Positions 29,089 through 37,594 of a stretch of DNA of 51,208 nt are shown piece by piece. Origin of the DNA: Sphingomonas azotifigens NBRC 15497 (GTDB lineage: Bacteria > Pseudomonadota > Alphaproteobacteria > Sphingomonadales > Sphingomonadaceae); NCBI RefSeq assembly GCF_002091475.1, contig NZ_BCTR01000057.1, forward strand, positions 1 to 51,208. The letters run 5' to 3'. The stretch's first letter is position 1, and each line of letters opens with the position of its first letter. Below the pieces are notes generated by a model, which saw nothing but the letters and a program-made list of their open reading frames with translations, was not told the origin of the DNA and made no database searches. The translations under genes were made by a program, and so were the position numbers.

Positions 29089-31127
29089 GCCGCCTGCTCC
29101 ACCGCCGGTGCGGCGCGCAGCACGATGCGGAAGCGCGTGCCCTGGCCTTCGCGCGAGCTGACCTCGATGCGCCCGCCCATACCTTGGGCCAGCTGCTGCG
29201 CCTCGAAGGTGCCGAGCCCGAAGCCGCCGGGCTTGGACGAGGTGAACGGCTTGAACAGGCGGTTGCGGACGAAGCCGGGCGACATGCCGCAGCCGCGGTC
29301 GATCACGTCGATGATGGCGTTTTCCTTGTCGGTGGCGAGCGCCAGCGTCACCGGCGCATGGGCCGGGCTCGCTTCGATCGCGTTCTGGATGAGATGGACG
29401 AGTAGCTGCTCCAGCGCCGCGGGCTCGGCGAGCGCGACGGCCGGGTCGGGTCCGATCAGCACCACCTGTGCGGGCTGCCGGGCGACCAGCCGTTCGAGCA
29501 GCGGCAGCAGCGCGGTGGGGCGCGGCGGCTCGCTGCGGCTGCGATGATGCTGGCCCAGCCGGGCGAGCAACCCGTTCAGCCGGTCCGAGGAATCGCGCAA
29601 CGTCGCGATCATGTCGGCGCGGAATTCGGGATTGTCGGCATGGCGCTCGGCATTGCGCGCGGTGAGCGCGAGCTGGCTGACCAGGTTCTTGATGTCGTGC
29701 AGCAGGAAGGCGAAGCGGCGGTTGAACTCGTCGAAGCGCTGCGCCTCGGCCAGAGCCTGCTGCGCCTGCGCCTCGGCGAGATAGCTGGCGACCTGCCGCC
29801 CGGCGGCCTTGAGCAGATCGAAATCCTCCCAGTCGAGCCGCCGCGCCAGCGCCGGCCGGCCGAGCAGGATCGCACCCACCAGGCTGCCCCGGTGGAGGAG
29901 CGGGACCACCACCCAGGCGGCAGGCATGTCGCGCATCCAATCGGGGGTCGCTTCGGCATCGTCGGGATCGGCTTCGCCGTCGCGCACGGCATCGACTTCA
30001 ATGATCCGGCCGGTGGTTTCCAGATGCGCCGCCAGCATGATCTCGCCGGTCGGCGGCAGCGTCGCGCGATCCCAGTGCCAGCCCGCACCCGGCACCAGCG
30101 CGCCGTCTTCGGCGACGAGCAGCAGCCCGGCAGGCGAGGCGGTGAGATCGGCCAGTGCGCGGACGATGCGCTGGTCGAGCGGGGCGACGCCGGGGGCCCC
30201 CAGCGTCTCGGTAAAGCGCAGCCATTCGGTGCGGTAATCATAGCGGTGCCGGAACAGGTGCTTGGCCAGCTTCACCTTCACCCAGCCGCGCAGGCCGCCG
30301 TTCGAGACGAGCGTCAGGATCGCCGCGGTAGCCCCGAACACGAAGGCAGTCTGGAGCAGCCGGGCATGGGTGCCGCCCAGCGTCGCCAGCGCGCTCGTCG
30401 CCAGTGCGAGCAGCACGAAATAGGCGCCGACCGCGACCAGCGTCAGCGACTGATAGGCGACGGTGCGCGACATGCGCACCCGCCAGTCGCCGCGGCGCTG
30501 CAGCCCCAGCCCCATCGCGGCCGCGACGCAGACGAGCGCGGCGCCGCGGGCGACGAGCAGCAGGCCGTCCAGCGGCACGCCCAGATGGGCAAGCGTGCGC
30601 ACCGCGAATTCGGTGAGCCACAGTCCGCCCAGTGTCGCCACGGTCCAGCGCAATCCGCTGCCGGCGGTGTGCGCGAGCGCCGCATGCAGCGCCTGCGCCA
30701 TCACCAGCACACCCACCGCGACCAGCATCTGGAGCAGCAGCGCCACCGAGGCGGTCTGGTCGCCGGCCGGCCTGCCCTGCACCGCGGCGATGCATTCGAG
30801 GACCAGCGCCGCCAGTGTCACCAGCGCCACGACCCCATAGACGGTGTCGAGCGCGAGCGGCGGGCGCGGCTCGCCGGCGCGGCGGTGGAGCAGCAGCAGG
30901 AAGGCCAGCCAGGCGAAGGTGCGCAGCGCCTCCGCGATGCGCGTCACGATCTCCTCCGCGCCGATGCCGGCGGTGGCCAGCGCGGCAAGCGCGGTGAGCC
31001 CCAGCGCGACCGCCAGCGCCCGGCGCGGCAACCGGTCGCCGCCGGTGCGGAGCGCCGCGATCGGCAGCAACGCGAACAGCAGCGCGGCCAGCGCATGCAG
31101 CCACAGGCTCAGCACCCCGGCGAGCAT
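29085..31127 (-). CDS. prsK: PEP-CTERM system sensor histidine kinase PrsK
   Basis: The 680-residue protein has a large N-terminal membrane domain of about eight to ten helices. A GAF-like sensor region follows (about 320-450), then a kinase core with the phospho-acceptor segment FLLHDIKNLVSQL (near 475) and an HATPase domain (DRGCGMSPGFV, FGLGTFEAQQLAQGMGG). The LLHDIKNLVSQ form of the His box is typical of PrsK. It overlaps the sugar transferase stop at its start and prsR at its end. Confidence 0.92.
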   Translation of the reverse strand: MLAGVLSLWLHALAALLFALLPIAALRTGGDRLPRRALAVALGLTALAALATAGIGAEEIVTRIAEALRTFAWLAFLLLLHRRAGEPRPPLALDTVYGVVALVTLAALVLECIAAVQGRPAGDQTASVALLLQMLVAVGVLVMAQALHAALAHTAGSGLRWTVATLGGLWLTEFAVRTLAHLGVPLDGLLLVARGAALVCVAAAMGLGLQRRGDWRVRMSRTVAYQSLTLVAVGAYFVLLALATSALATLGGTHARLLQTAFVFGATAAILTLVSNGGLRGWVKVKLAKHLFRHRYDYRTEWLRFTETLGAPGVAPLDQRIVRALADLTASPAGLLLVAEDGALVPGAGWHWDRATLPPTGEIMLAAHLETTGRIIEVDAVRDGEADPDDAEATPDWMRDMPAAWVVVPLLHRGSLVGAILLGRPALARRLDWEDFDLLKAAGRQVASYLAEAQAQQALAEAQRFDEFNRRFAFLLHDIKNLVSQLALTARNAERHADNPEFRADMIATLRDSSDRLNGLLARLGQHHRSRSEPPRPTALLPLLERLVARQPAQVVLIGPDPAVALAEPAALEQLLVHLIQNAIEASPAHAPVTLALATDKENAIIDVIDRGCGMSPGFVRNRLFKPFTSSKPGGFGLGTFEAQQLAQGMGGRIEVSSREGQGTRFRIVLRAAPAVEQAA

Positions 31128-32515
31128 CAGCGCGCGCCGCTGGGGAACAGGATGACGCGGGCGGTCTGCAGCAGGATCAGCAGATCGAGGAACGGCGAAT
31201 AGTTCTTGGCGTAGAACAGATCGTATTCGAGCTTCTGGCGGGCATCGTCGACCGAGGCGCCATAGGGATAGTTGATCTGCGCCCAGCCGGTGATGCCCGG
31301 CTTCACCATGTGCCGCTCGGCATAATAGGGCAGCGCCTGCTCGAGATCCTCGACGAATTGGGGGCGCTCGGGGCGGGGGCCGACAAAGCTCATGTCGCCG
31401 CGCAGCACGCTCCAGCATTGCGGGAGCTCGTCGATGCGGACCTTCCGGATGATCCGGCCGATTCGGGTGATGCGGGGATCGTCCTTCTCCGCCCATACGG
31501 CCTTGCCCGGCGCCTCCGCATCCTGCCGCATCGAGCGCAGCTTGAGCACGTGGAAGGGCTGGCCGTAGAGCCCCACGCGCAGCTGGCGATAGAGCGCCGG
31601 GCCGCGGCTCTCCAGCTTGATCAGCAGCGCGGTCGCCAGCACCAGCGGCAGGGCCAGCACCAGCAGGAGCAGGCTGGCGACGATGTCGAACAGCCGCTTG
31701 AACAGGCCGGAGAGCATCCGGCCGGACGAGAAGCCGTCGGAGAAGATCAGCCAGCTGGGGTTGACGCTGTCGAGGTCGACCCGGCCGGTCTCGCGCTCGA
31801 GAAAGGTCGAGAAGTCGTTGACATGGACGCCGGTCGTCTTGATTCGCAGCAGGTCCTTGAGCGGCAGCGCGTTGCGGCGTTCCTCCAGCGCCAGCACCAC
31901 TTCGCTGGCGTTGAGCAGCACGACATGATCGGCGAGATTGTAGATCGCGTCGCGGGCGATCGCTTCCGGGATCACGCGGTTGGGCTCGCTCATCGCGACA
32001 TAGCCGACGACCGCGAAGCTCGCCCCCGCGCTGCGTGACAGCTGCTTCAGTCGCGCCGCACGCGGGCCGGCGCCGAGCACGACGATTCGCCGCTTGAACG
32101 CCTGGCTGCCCAGCGTCTTGCCGAGCAGGATGCGCATCAGCATCAGCAGCACGAAGGCCGCAGCCGCGGCGTAGAGCAGGTTCGAGCGCCAGAAGCCGAT
32201 CGGCGGCAGCAGGAAATAGAGGACGCTGAGGCCCAGCACCCCCAGCCCGATCGCGACGAGCAGCCGGACCAGCGCCTGGCGCAGCGAGTGCAGCGCCTCC
32301 GCGCCATAGACGCCGAGTGCCACCAGTGCGGTCTGGATCACCAGCGTGAAGCTTGCCAGCTGCGGGATCCGATCGACCGCCGGGCCGACATCGATGGCGA
32401 TCTGGTGGGCGCGGAGCTGCCAGCCCAGTTCACCTGCCGCCACCAGCAGAATCACGTCCAGCAGCCCGAGCAGCAGCACGGTATTGGGGACATAATGCTT
32501 GAACAGGCGGACCAT
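31127..32515 (-). CDS. Exopolysaccharide sugar transferase, PEP-CTERM/EpsH-associated type
   Basis: The 462-residue polyisoprenyl-phosphate sugar-1-P transferase starts EPS repeat-unit assembly in the inner membrane. Four or so N-terminal helices and a nucleotide-binding-like domain (RRIVVLGAGPRAARL) precede the C-terminal bacterial sugar transferase domain (about 270-462; KRLFDIVASLL, LRSMRQDAE, RIDELPQCWSVLRGDMSFVG, GPRPERPQFV, KPGITGWAQI). The ATG at 32515 gives MVRLFKHYVPN; an in-frame extension to 32593 is less typical. Operon with prsK and prsR. Confidence 0.92.
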   Translation of the reverse strand: MVRLFKHYVPNTVLLLGLLDVILLVAAGELGWQLRAHQIAIDVGPAVDRIPQLASFTLVIQTALVALGVYGAEALHSLRQALVRLLVAIGLGVLGLSVLYFLLPPIGFWRSNLLYAAAAAFVLLMLMRILLGKTLGSQAFKRRIVVLGAGPRAARLKQLSRSAGASFAVVGYVAMSEPNRVIPEAIARDAIYNLADHVVLLNASEVVLALEERRNALPLKDLLRIKTTGVHVNDFSTFLERETGRVDLDSVNPSWLIFSDGFSSGRMLSGLFKRLFDIVASLLLLVLALPLVLATALLIKLESRGPALYRQLRVGLYGQPFHVLKLRSMRQDAEAPGKAVWAEKDDPRITRIGRIIRKVRIDELPQCWSVLRGDMSFVGPRPERPQFVEDLEQALPYYAERHMVKPGITGWAQINYPYGASVDDARQKLEYDLFYAKNYSPFLDLLILLQTARVILFPSGAR

Positions 32516-32671
32516 GACGCGCCCGGTGTAGCGTAGAAGGGTAAACGAACGGCCAAGCGACCGAAGCGGCGGCAAATTTGCAGCGTGTCGCAACCGTTTT
32601 GTCGTATTCTTGTTTCAGACGCGTATATCCCCCAGCTAGTTTCACTGCACCGAACCAGGGAGCCCCTTCGC

Positions 32672-33730
32672 ATGCCGGATTCGAAGTCGATCACGCCCGT
32701 TATTCTCTCGGGCGGTTCCGGTACGCGCCTCTGGCCGATGTCGCGGCCCGAACGACCCAAGCAGCTGCTGTCGCTCACGGCGGAGGAAACGATGCTGCAG
32801 CTTACGGTGCGGCGCGCCTCGGGCGCGCGCTTCACCGCGCCGATCGTCGTGGCCAACGCCTTTCACGCCGATCTCGTCGAGGAGCAGCTGGCCCAGGTCG
32901 ACCTCGCGGCCAGGGCGCTGATCCTGGAGCCGATCGGTCGCAACACCGCGCCTGCCATCGCGCTTGCCGCGATGGCGGCGGGGGGCGGCAGCGAGCCGAT
33001 CCTGGTGATGCCGTCGGACCATGTCATCGCCAATATCGAAGCCTTCCACGCTGCGATTGAGTCGGCGTTGCCGCTGGTCAATGACGGCTGGCTCGTCACC
33101 TTCGGCATCACGCCCGATTCGCCGGAGACCGGCTATGGCTGGATCAAGATCGGCGAGGAGGAACTCGCCCCGGGCGTCCACCGCGTCGAGCGTTTCGTCG
33201 AGAAGCCGCCGCGCGATCGCGCCGAGGCGATGCTCGCGGCGGGGGATCATGCCTGGAACGGCGGCATCTTCCTGTTCCGCGCCGACATGTATCTTGGCGC
33301 GCTCAGCGTCTACGCTCCCGAAATGCTCGTCGCTGCCCAGCATGCGATGGACAAGGCTCGGCGCGAGGGGGCTCGCATCTTCCCCGACGCGGAGAGCTTC
33401 GCCGCCTGCCCGTCCGATTCGATCGACTATGCGGTGATGGAAAAGGCGCCGCGCGTCGCGGTGGTATCGGTGGCGATGGGCTGGAGCGACGTCGGCAGCT
33501 GGGATGCGCTGCACGCGATCAGCAATCCCGATGCCGGGGGCAATGTCGTGCGCGGCGATGTGGTGGCGATCGAGGCGACGAATTGCCTGGTGCAGAGCGA
33601 GCCCGGCAAGCGGGTCGCGCTGGTCGGCGTGGAGGATCTGATCGTGGTCGTGTCGGGCGCCGATGTGCTGGTGCTGCCGCGCGGCCGCAGCCAGGAAGTG
33701 AAGAAGCTGATCGACGCGATGAAGGAGTGA
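32672..33730 (+). CDS. Mannose-1-phosphate guanylyltransferase
   Basis: The 352-residue enzyme makes GDP-mannose for polysaccharide synthesis. The nucleotidyltransferase signature GGSGTRLWPMSRPERPKQ begins at residue 14. EPIGRNTAPAIALAA, MPSDHVI and FVEKPPRDRAEAML match the ManC catalytic domain. The usual C-terminal phosphomannose isomerase domain of about 470-residue ManC proteins is absent, so it is the monofunctional form. AGGGAG lies before the ATG. It is divergent from the sugar transferase, consistent with a shared EPS role. Confidence 0.93.
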   Translation: MPDSKSITPVILSGGSGTRLWPMSRPERPKQLLSLTAEETMLQLTVRRASGARFTAPIVVANAFHADLVEEQLAQVDLAARALILEPIGRNTAPAIALAAMAAGGGSEPILVMPSDHVIANIEAFHAAIESALPLVNDGWLVTFGITPDSPETGYGWIKIGEEELAPGVHRVERFVEKPPRDRAEAMLAAGDHAWNGGIFLFRADMYLGALSVYAPEMLVAAQHAMDKARREGARIFPDAESFAACPSDSIDYAVMEKAPRVAVVSVAMGWSDVGSWDALHAISNPDAGGNVVRGDVVAIEATNCLVQSEPGKRVALVGVEDLIVVVSGADVLVLPRGRSQEVKKLIDAMKE

Positions 33731-33759
33731 GCCGACTACTCGCGACGCCCGGACAAACG

Positions 33760-33793
33760 AAAAGCCGCCGATCCTCCCGGACCGGCGGCTTTT
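33760..33793. terminator. Bidirectional rho-independent terminator
   Basis: AAAAGCCGCCG (33760-33770) pairs perfectly with CGGCGGCTTTT (33783-33793). T-runs follow on both strands, so it can end both the GDP-mannose enzyme gene and the convergent PEP-CTERM gene. Confidence 0.85.
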
Positions 33794-33806
33794 CCTTGTG
33801 CGGGCG

Positions 33807-34316
33807 TCAGCGGCTGTAGGAAACGCGCACCGTCGTCTTCCGGCGGCGCACGAACGCACCCATGAGGCCGAAGCCGGTGAGCAGCATCGCCCAGCAGGCT
33901 GGTTCCGGCACGCCGCTCGTGATGGTCACGCTATACCCCGGCGTCAGCGCGAAGGTGCCGGTCAGGAACGTCGGCGCTGCTTCGGTCCCGGTATAGAGGG
34001 AGCTGCCCGTCGTGAGAAGGTCCGTGCCGACAGTCGAGTTCAGGAACCCGAAATTGAAGAAATAGGTGGAGCTGCCGAAGCCCAGGTCGAACACGGCAGG
34101 CAGGCTGTCCACCGTTCCGCTCACGCCGTTGATGCGGAAATAGTCTCCCGCCTCCACGTCGCTCGGCGTCGGCGAAACCGGCAGCACGAAGGAAATCGTC
34201 TGGGCGCCGCTGACCGTGAACTTGTAATTGCCCGGCTGAACCGGGGCGGCAAAGGCCTGCGTTGCCGAAAGTGCTGCTGCCGCACAGCTCGCGGCCCAGA
34301 AGATACGACGACTCAT
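33807..34316 (-). CDS. PEP-CTERM sorting domain protein, small secreted
   Basis: The 169-residue protein has a signal peptide (SCAAAALSATQAFA) and a beta-rich middle. Its PEP-CTERM tail reads VPEPACWAMLLTGFGLMG followed by a basic RRRK stretch. Exosortase would recognise this tail and process the protein at the inner membrane on its way to the surface or EPS matrix. AAAGGGGG precedes the ATG. It lies near the PrsKR operon, which is expected to control such genes. No sigma-54 -24/-12 site was convincingly found upstream. Function of the mature part is unknown. Confidence 0.88.
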   Translation of the reverse strand: MSRRIFWAASCAAAALSATQAFAAPVQPGNYKFTVSGAQTISFVLPVSPTPSDVEAGDYFRINGVSGTVDSLPAVFDLGFGSSTYFFNFGFLNSTVGTDLLTTGSSLYTGTEAAPTFLTGTFALTPGYSVTITSGVPEPACWAMLLTGFGLMGAFVRRRKTTVRVSYSR

Positions 34317-34470
34317 TTAGTCCCCCTTTCGATGGTGTGGATGCAGCGACTATCGGAGATAGAGCTACCGTCCGGGGGGTAATCTTCAAAGAAATGAAGG
34401 TTCCATTGAGGGGGATCGACTATCGTTGGACTCATGGGGGTTACGGACGTTTCGGTCCGTTTCGAACCGA

Positions 34471-35103
34471 TTACTTGCCGTCGCGATAGGCGGGAAGGCC
34501 CAGCTTCCAGACGATCGCCGCCGCACGCAAGGCGAAACCGGCAGCGGCACCGAGGAAACCGGCCGCATAGGGCGGCACCCCGATCAGGCTGAGCGCGACA
34601 TAGACCGAAGCGGCGAGCGCCGCCGCCGTCACATAGAGTTCGGGCCGCATCAGGATCGAGGGCTCGCCGGCCAGGACGTCGCGGATGATGCCGCCGACGC
34701 AGGCGGTGACCACCCCCATCACCGCCGCCGGCACTGGCGGGATGCCGTAGCCCAGCGATTTCGCGGCGCCGAACGCCGCATAGGCGGCGAGCCCCAGCGC
34801 ATCGAGCCAGGCAAAGCTGCGATCGCTCCACCAGCGCTGCGGCGTGATCCAGACGATCGCCGACATGCCCAGGCATAGCGCGGCGACGGTCGCGTCGTGC
34901 ACCCAGAAGACCGGTGCGCCGATCAGCAGGTCGCGCACCGTGCCGCCGCCGACGCCGGTGATCAGCGCAAAAAAGGTGGCGGTGACGATGGTCTGGCGGT
35001 GCCGGGTGGCGGCCAGCGCGCCGGTGGCGGCGAACACCGCGATCCCGAACAGGTCGAGCCAGGGAAGAATGGGGCCGATCTGGGCGGCGACCGAACTGTT
35101 CAT
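34471..35103 (-). CDS. TRIC/UPF0126 family membrane protein
   Basis: The 210-residue membrane protein has two homologous three-helix units, each with a Gly-rich motif: FAATGALAA...GVGGGTVRDLLIG and YAAFGAAKS...VGGIIRDVLAGEPS. This is the bacterial TRIC (UPF0126, YicG-like) pattern, proposed to be a cation channel. The ATG at 35103 begins the first unit; an in-frame extension to 35190 would run into the divergent gene. Transport substrate not determined. Confidence 0.88.
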   Translation of the reverse strand: MNSSVAAQIGPILPWLDLFGIAVFAATGALAATRHRQTIVTATFFALITGVGGGTVRDLLIGAPVFWVHDATVAALCLGMSAIVWITPQRWWSDRSFAWLDALGLAAYAAFGAAKSLGYGIPPVPAAVMGVVTACVGGIIRDVLAGEPSILMRPELYVTAAALAASVYVALSLIGVPPYAAGFLGAAAGFALRAAAIVWKLGLPAYRDGK

Positions 35104-35184
35104 GCCCACCGTTTGCCGCGGGCGCGCAGGCCAAGTCAAACGCAGGCCTTGGCGAAGCCCCGTGGCTTGGGGCAGAGAGGGGGC

Positions 35185-35856
35185 ATGCAACGTACCGAGT
35201 CCCCGCTGATCGCCCTTGCGATCCTCCTGGCGGCGCTCGCCGGCTTCGTCGATGCGCTCGCCTTCACCAGCCTTGGCGGTTTCTTCGCCTCGTTCATGAG
35301 CGGCAATTCGACGCGCCTAGGCGTCGGCCTGGGCAGCGGCTCGCTGCACGATGCGGCGATGGCGGCATCGTTGGTGATGAGCTTCGTCGCCGGCGTGATC
35401 GTCTCGAGCGTCATCGGCCGTGCGCGCGCCGAGCGTCACCAGCCGGTCGTCATGACCGTCGTGACGCTGCTGCTGACGCTCGCCGCCATCGTCGCGACGC
35501 TGATGCCGGGGCCGCTGGTGCTGCTGCTGCTTGCCGCCGCGATGGGCACCGAGAACGGCGTGTTCCATCGCGATGGCGAGGTGACGATCGGCGTCACCTA
35601 CATGACCGGTTCGCTCGTCAAGATGGGGCAGAAGCTTGCCGGCGCGCTGATGGGCGACGCCGACCGCTTCGGCTGGCTACGCTATCTGGCGCTGTGGCTG
35701 GGCTTCGTCAGCGGCGTGGTGATCGGCGCCGAGAGCCAGTTCCGCTGGGGCTGGAACGCGCTGTGGCTGGCGCCGGTCTTTGCGGCGGTGCTGACGCTGT
35801 TGCTCGCCAGCATGACCCGCCCGCGCCCCCGCCCCGGCCTCACGCTGGTGCGTTGA
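35185..35856 (+). CDS. DUF1275 (YoaK-like) membrane protein
   Basis: The 223-residue protein has about six membrane helices and the DUF1275 signature blocks GFVDALAFTSLGGFFASFMSGN and TYMTGSLVKMGQ. The family is common but functionally uncharacterised. The ATG at 35185 follows GAGAGGGGG. Its last 17 bp overlap the end of the convergent winged-helix gene, so the two transcripts can form a short duplex. Confidence 0.87.
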   Translation: MQRTESPLIALAILLAALAGFVDALAFTSLGGFFASFMSGNSTRLGVGLGSGSLHDAAMAASLVMSFVAGVIVSSVIGRARAERHQPVVMTVVTLLLTLAAIVATLMPGPLVLLLLAAAMGTENGVFHRDGEVTIGVTYMTGSLVKMGQKLAGALMGDADRFGWLRYLALWLGFVSGVVIGAESQFRWGWNALWLAPVFAAVLTLLLASMTRPRPRPGLTLVR

Positions 35857-36157
35857 CCGTCTCGGCAGGCACGAGCCCCGCCAGCGCCTGCAGCGCCGCG
35901 ACATGCTGTGCGAAGGCGGCGCGCCCGGCGCGGGTGACCGACGCCCAGGTGCGCTGGCGACCATGGGCGGCGGCCTTGCGCAGCTTGACATAGCCCGGCT
36001 CGGCCAGCGCCGAGAGGTGCTTCGACAGCACCGAGTCGCTCACCTTGGTGAGGTCGCGCAGCGTCGCGAATTCGGCCTCCTGCACATTGGTGAGCACCGC
36101 CATGATCTGCAGCCGTGTCGGCGGGTGGATCACTGCGTCGAATCCAGGCGCGCTCAC
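35840..36157 (-). CDS. Winged-helix transcriptional regulator (ArsR/MarR-like)
   Basis: The 105-residue protein matches small winged-helix regulators with HPPTRLQIMAVL, TLRDLTKVSDSVLSKHLSAL (recognition helix) and GYVKLRKA, plus a wing segment RTWASVTRAG. The GTG start overlaps the stop of the upstream membrane gene (GTGA), so both are co-translated. It is a good candidate to bind the TTTCC-N5-GGAAA sites upstream of this two-gene operon. Ligand unknown. Confidence 0.83.
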   Translation of the reverse strand: MSAPGFDAVIHPPTRLQIMAVLTNVQEAEFATLRDLTKVSDSVLSKHLSALAEPGYVKLRKAAAHGRQRTWASVTRAGRAAFAQHVAALQALAGLVPAETVNAPA

Positions 36158-36597
36158 AGGCCGGTCTCGAGTTCGTGGACGAACACACGCTGCCACACCA
36201 CGCTCATCCAGGCAGCCAGGCCGAACATCACCGCGCCGAGCAGCAGCGAGGGCCAGATCACCTGCCGCGCGAAGACGAAATAGACGCTGGCGCCGTACAT
36301 CTCGAGCAGCACGGGCAGGAAGGCGGCGATCACCCGGCGGGTGCGGCCGCGACGATAGCCGCTGACGAACATGCCGAGCCGGCGGCGATCCCAGCGGACG
36401 ATCAGCACCAGGCCCAGCAGGAGCGGCGCGAGGGCAAGCAGCTGATAGGGCGCGGCCGCCGGGGAAGCGACGAGCCCCGCCTCCAGCGCCGCGAAGGCCA
36501 GGTGCCGCGCGGGCGGACAATAGGCGACCCGGGCGAGCTGGGCGCGGCTGGCATGGATCTGCGCCAGGGCGTGCTGGGCTTCGGCGATACTGGACAC
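36154..36597 (-). CDS. Small inner-membrane hypothetical protein
   Basis: The 147-residue protein has a soluble helical N-terminus and about four hydrophobic segments (LLALAPLLLGLVLIV, VIAAFLPVLLEMYG, LLLGAVMFGLAAWM). A GTG start with GGGAG about 7 nt upstream was chosen since no ATG fits. Partnership with a winged-helix regulator is common for such small membrane proteins in proteobacteria. The function is unknown to me. Confidence 0.7.
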   Translation of the reverse strand: MSSIAEAQHALAQIHASRAQLARVAYCPPARHLAFAALEAGLVASPAAAPYQLLALAPLLLGLVLIVRWDRRRLGMFVSGYRRGRTRRVIAAFLPVLLEMYGASVYFVFARQVIWPSLLLGAVMFGLAAWMSVVWQRVFVHELETGL

Positions 36598-36609
36598 GAT
36601 GATGCTCCC

Positions 36610-36675
36610 TTTCCGATGTGGAAAAAGACAGCATTGTTTTCCAATACGGAAAGCGAAAACTTTCCGCATTGGAAA
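36610..36675. promoter_or_regulatory. Triple TTTCC-N5-GGAAA site, candidate operator
   Basis: Three perfect 15-bp inverted repeats stand at 36610-36624 (centre GATGT), 36638-36652 (AATAC) and 36661-36675 (GCATT), with centres 28 and 23 bp apart. They fill the 79-bp gap upstream of the membrane protein and regulator operon. The region is AT-rich compared with its surroundings. Cooperative binding of the encoded winged-helix dimer is likely but inferred. Confidence 0.65.
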
Positions 36676-36676
36676 A

Positions 36677-37522
36677 TCAGCGAAACGCCCAGCGTAGCGT
36701 CTCTGCCACGCCGCGGGTGCCGAGGCGGACCGCAGGTGCCGCGAGCGGCGGGGTGGAAAACCGGTGCATCTGCCGGGCCCAGCCCGGCAACAGGTCGATC
36801 GCGGCGGCGAAGGTCAGCGCCTGGAAGGGCTTGGTGGCGAGGTTCGGCGCGGGCTGTTCGAGCAGCAGCCGGGCGACCTCGCGGGTACGATCATCGTAAT
36901 GGAGTTCGCCGCGCATCATCGTCAGCAGCGCCATTGCCTCGGCGCGGCTGCGCGGCACCGGATCGGCCCCCAGCGCTTCCGCGACCGCTGCGAACTCGGC
37001 GAAGTAGCGATCCTGGTCGGCGTGCGGCATGCGCGGCTCGGCGTAGCGGATCCAGGCGTCTAGAAAGCTCACCGCTTCGGTGACGTGGACCCAGGCGAGC
37101 AGCCGGGGATCGTCGGCCCCATAGGATGTACCGTCGGGGAGCGTGCCGCGAATATGGCTATGGATCTCGCGCACCCGCGCGATCGCTGCTTCCGCCTCGC
37201 GGCGCTCGGCATAGCTGGTCTGCGCGATGAAGCGGGCGGTGCGGCGCAGGCGGCCGAGCATGTCGTGGCGGAATTGCGAATGGTCCCACACCCCCGCCAG
37301 CACCGCCGGATGCAGCATCTGGAGCAGCAGCGCGGTGACGCCGCCGACCATCATCGTCGTCACGTCGCCATGCACGCGCCACACCACCGACTCGGGGCCG
37401 AACAGACCGTTCGCACTGCGCTGCACCGGCGTTTCGCCGCGCGCGGCGTCGTTGAACACCGCGCGCACCTGGCCGATCATTGCGCGCCGTACGCTGTGAG
37501 TTGCAAATGCAACGAAATCCAT
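36677..37522 (-). CDS. DUF2236 (MpaB-like) oxygenase-type protein
   Basis: The 281-residue protein matches the DUF2236/MpaB family: WRVHGDVTTMMVGG, LLLQMLHPAVLAGVWDHS, the LLAWVHVTEAVSF block with His residues for heme, and a helical C-terminus. Related proteins include latex-cleaving oxygenases and mycophenolic acid enzyme MpaB. Substrate here is unknown. The gene is divergent from ppc by 72 bp and ends just before the triple operator. Confidence 0.82.
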   Translation of the reverse strand: MDFVAFATHSVRRAMIGQVRAVFNDAARGETPVQRSANGLFGPESVVWRVHGDVTTMMVGGVTALLLQMLHPAVLAGVWDHSQFRHDMLGRLRRTARFIAQTSYAERREAEAAIARVREIHSHIRGTLPDGTSYGADDPRLLAWVHVTEAVSFLDAWIRYAEPRMPHADQDRYFAEFAAVAEALGADPVPRSRAEAMALLTMMRGELHYDDRTREVARLLLEQPAPNLATKPFQALTFAAAIDLLPGWARQMHRFSTPPLAAPAVRLGTRGVAETLRWAFR

Positions 37523-37594
37523 CTTGCTAAGCTAGGCACTGTGGGTGCGCGAACAAGTTGACCGGCTTCGCTTTGCAGTGCAGCAAATGCGGCC

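Noticed and set aside
34317..34470. Possible sigma-54 promoter upstream of the small PEP-CTERM gene
   Set aside because: No TGGCAC-N5-TTGC pattern, even degenerate, was found on the minus strand of this gap.
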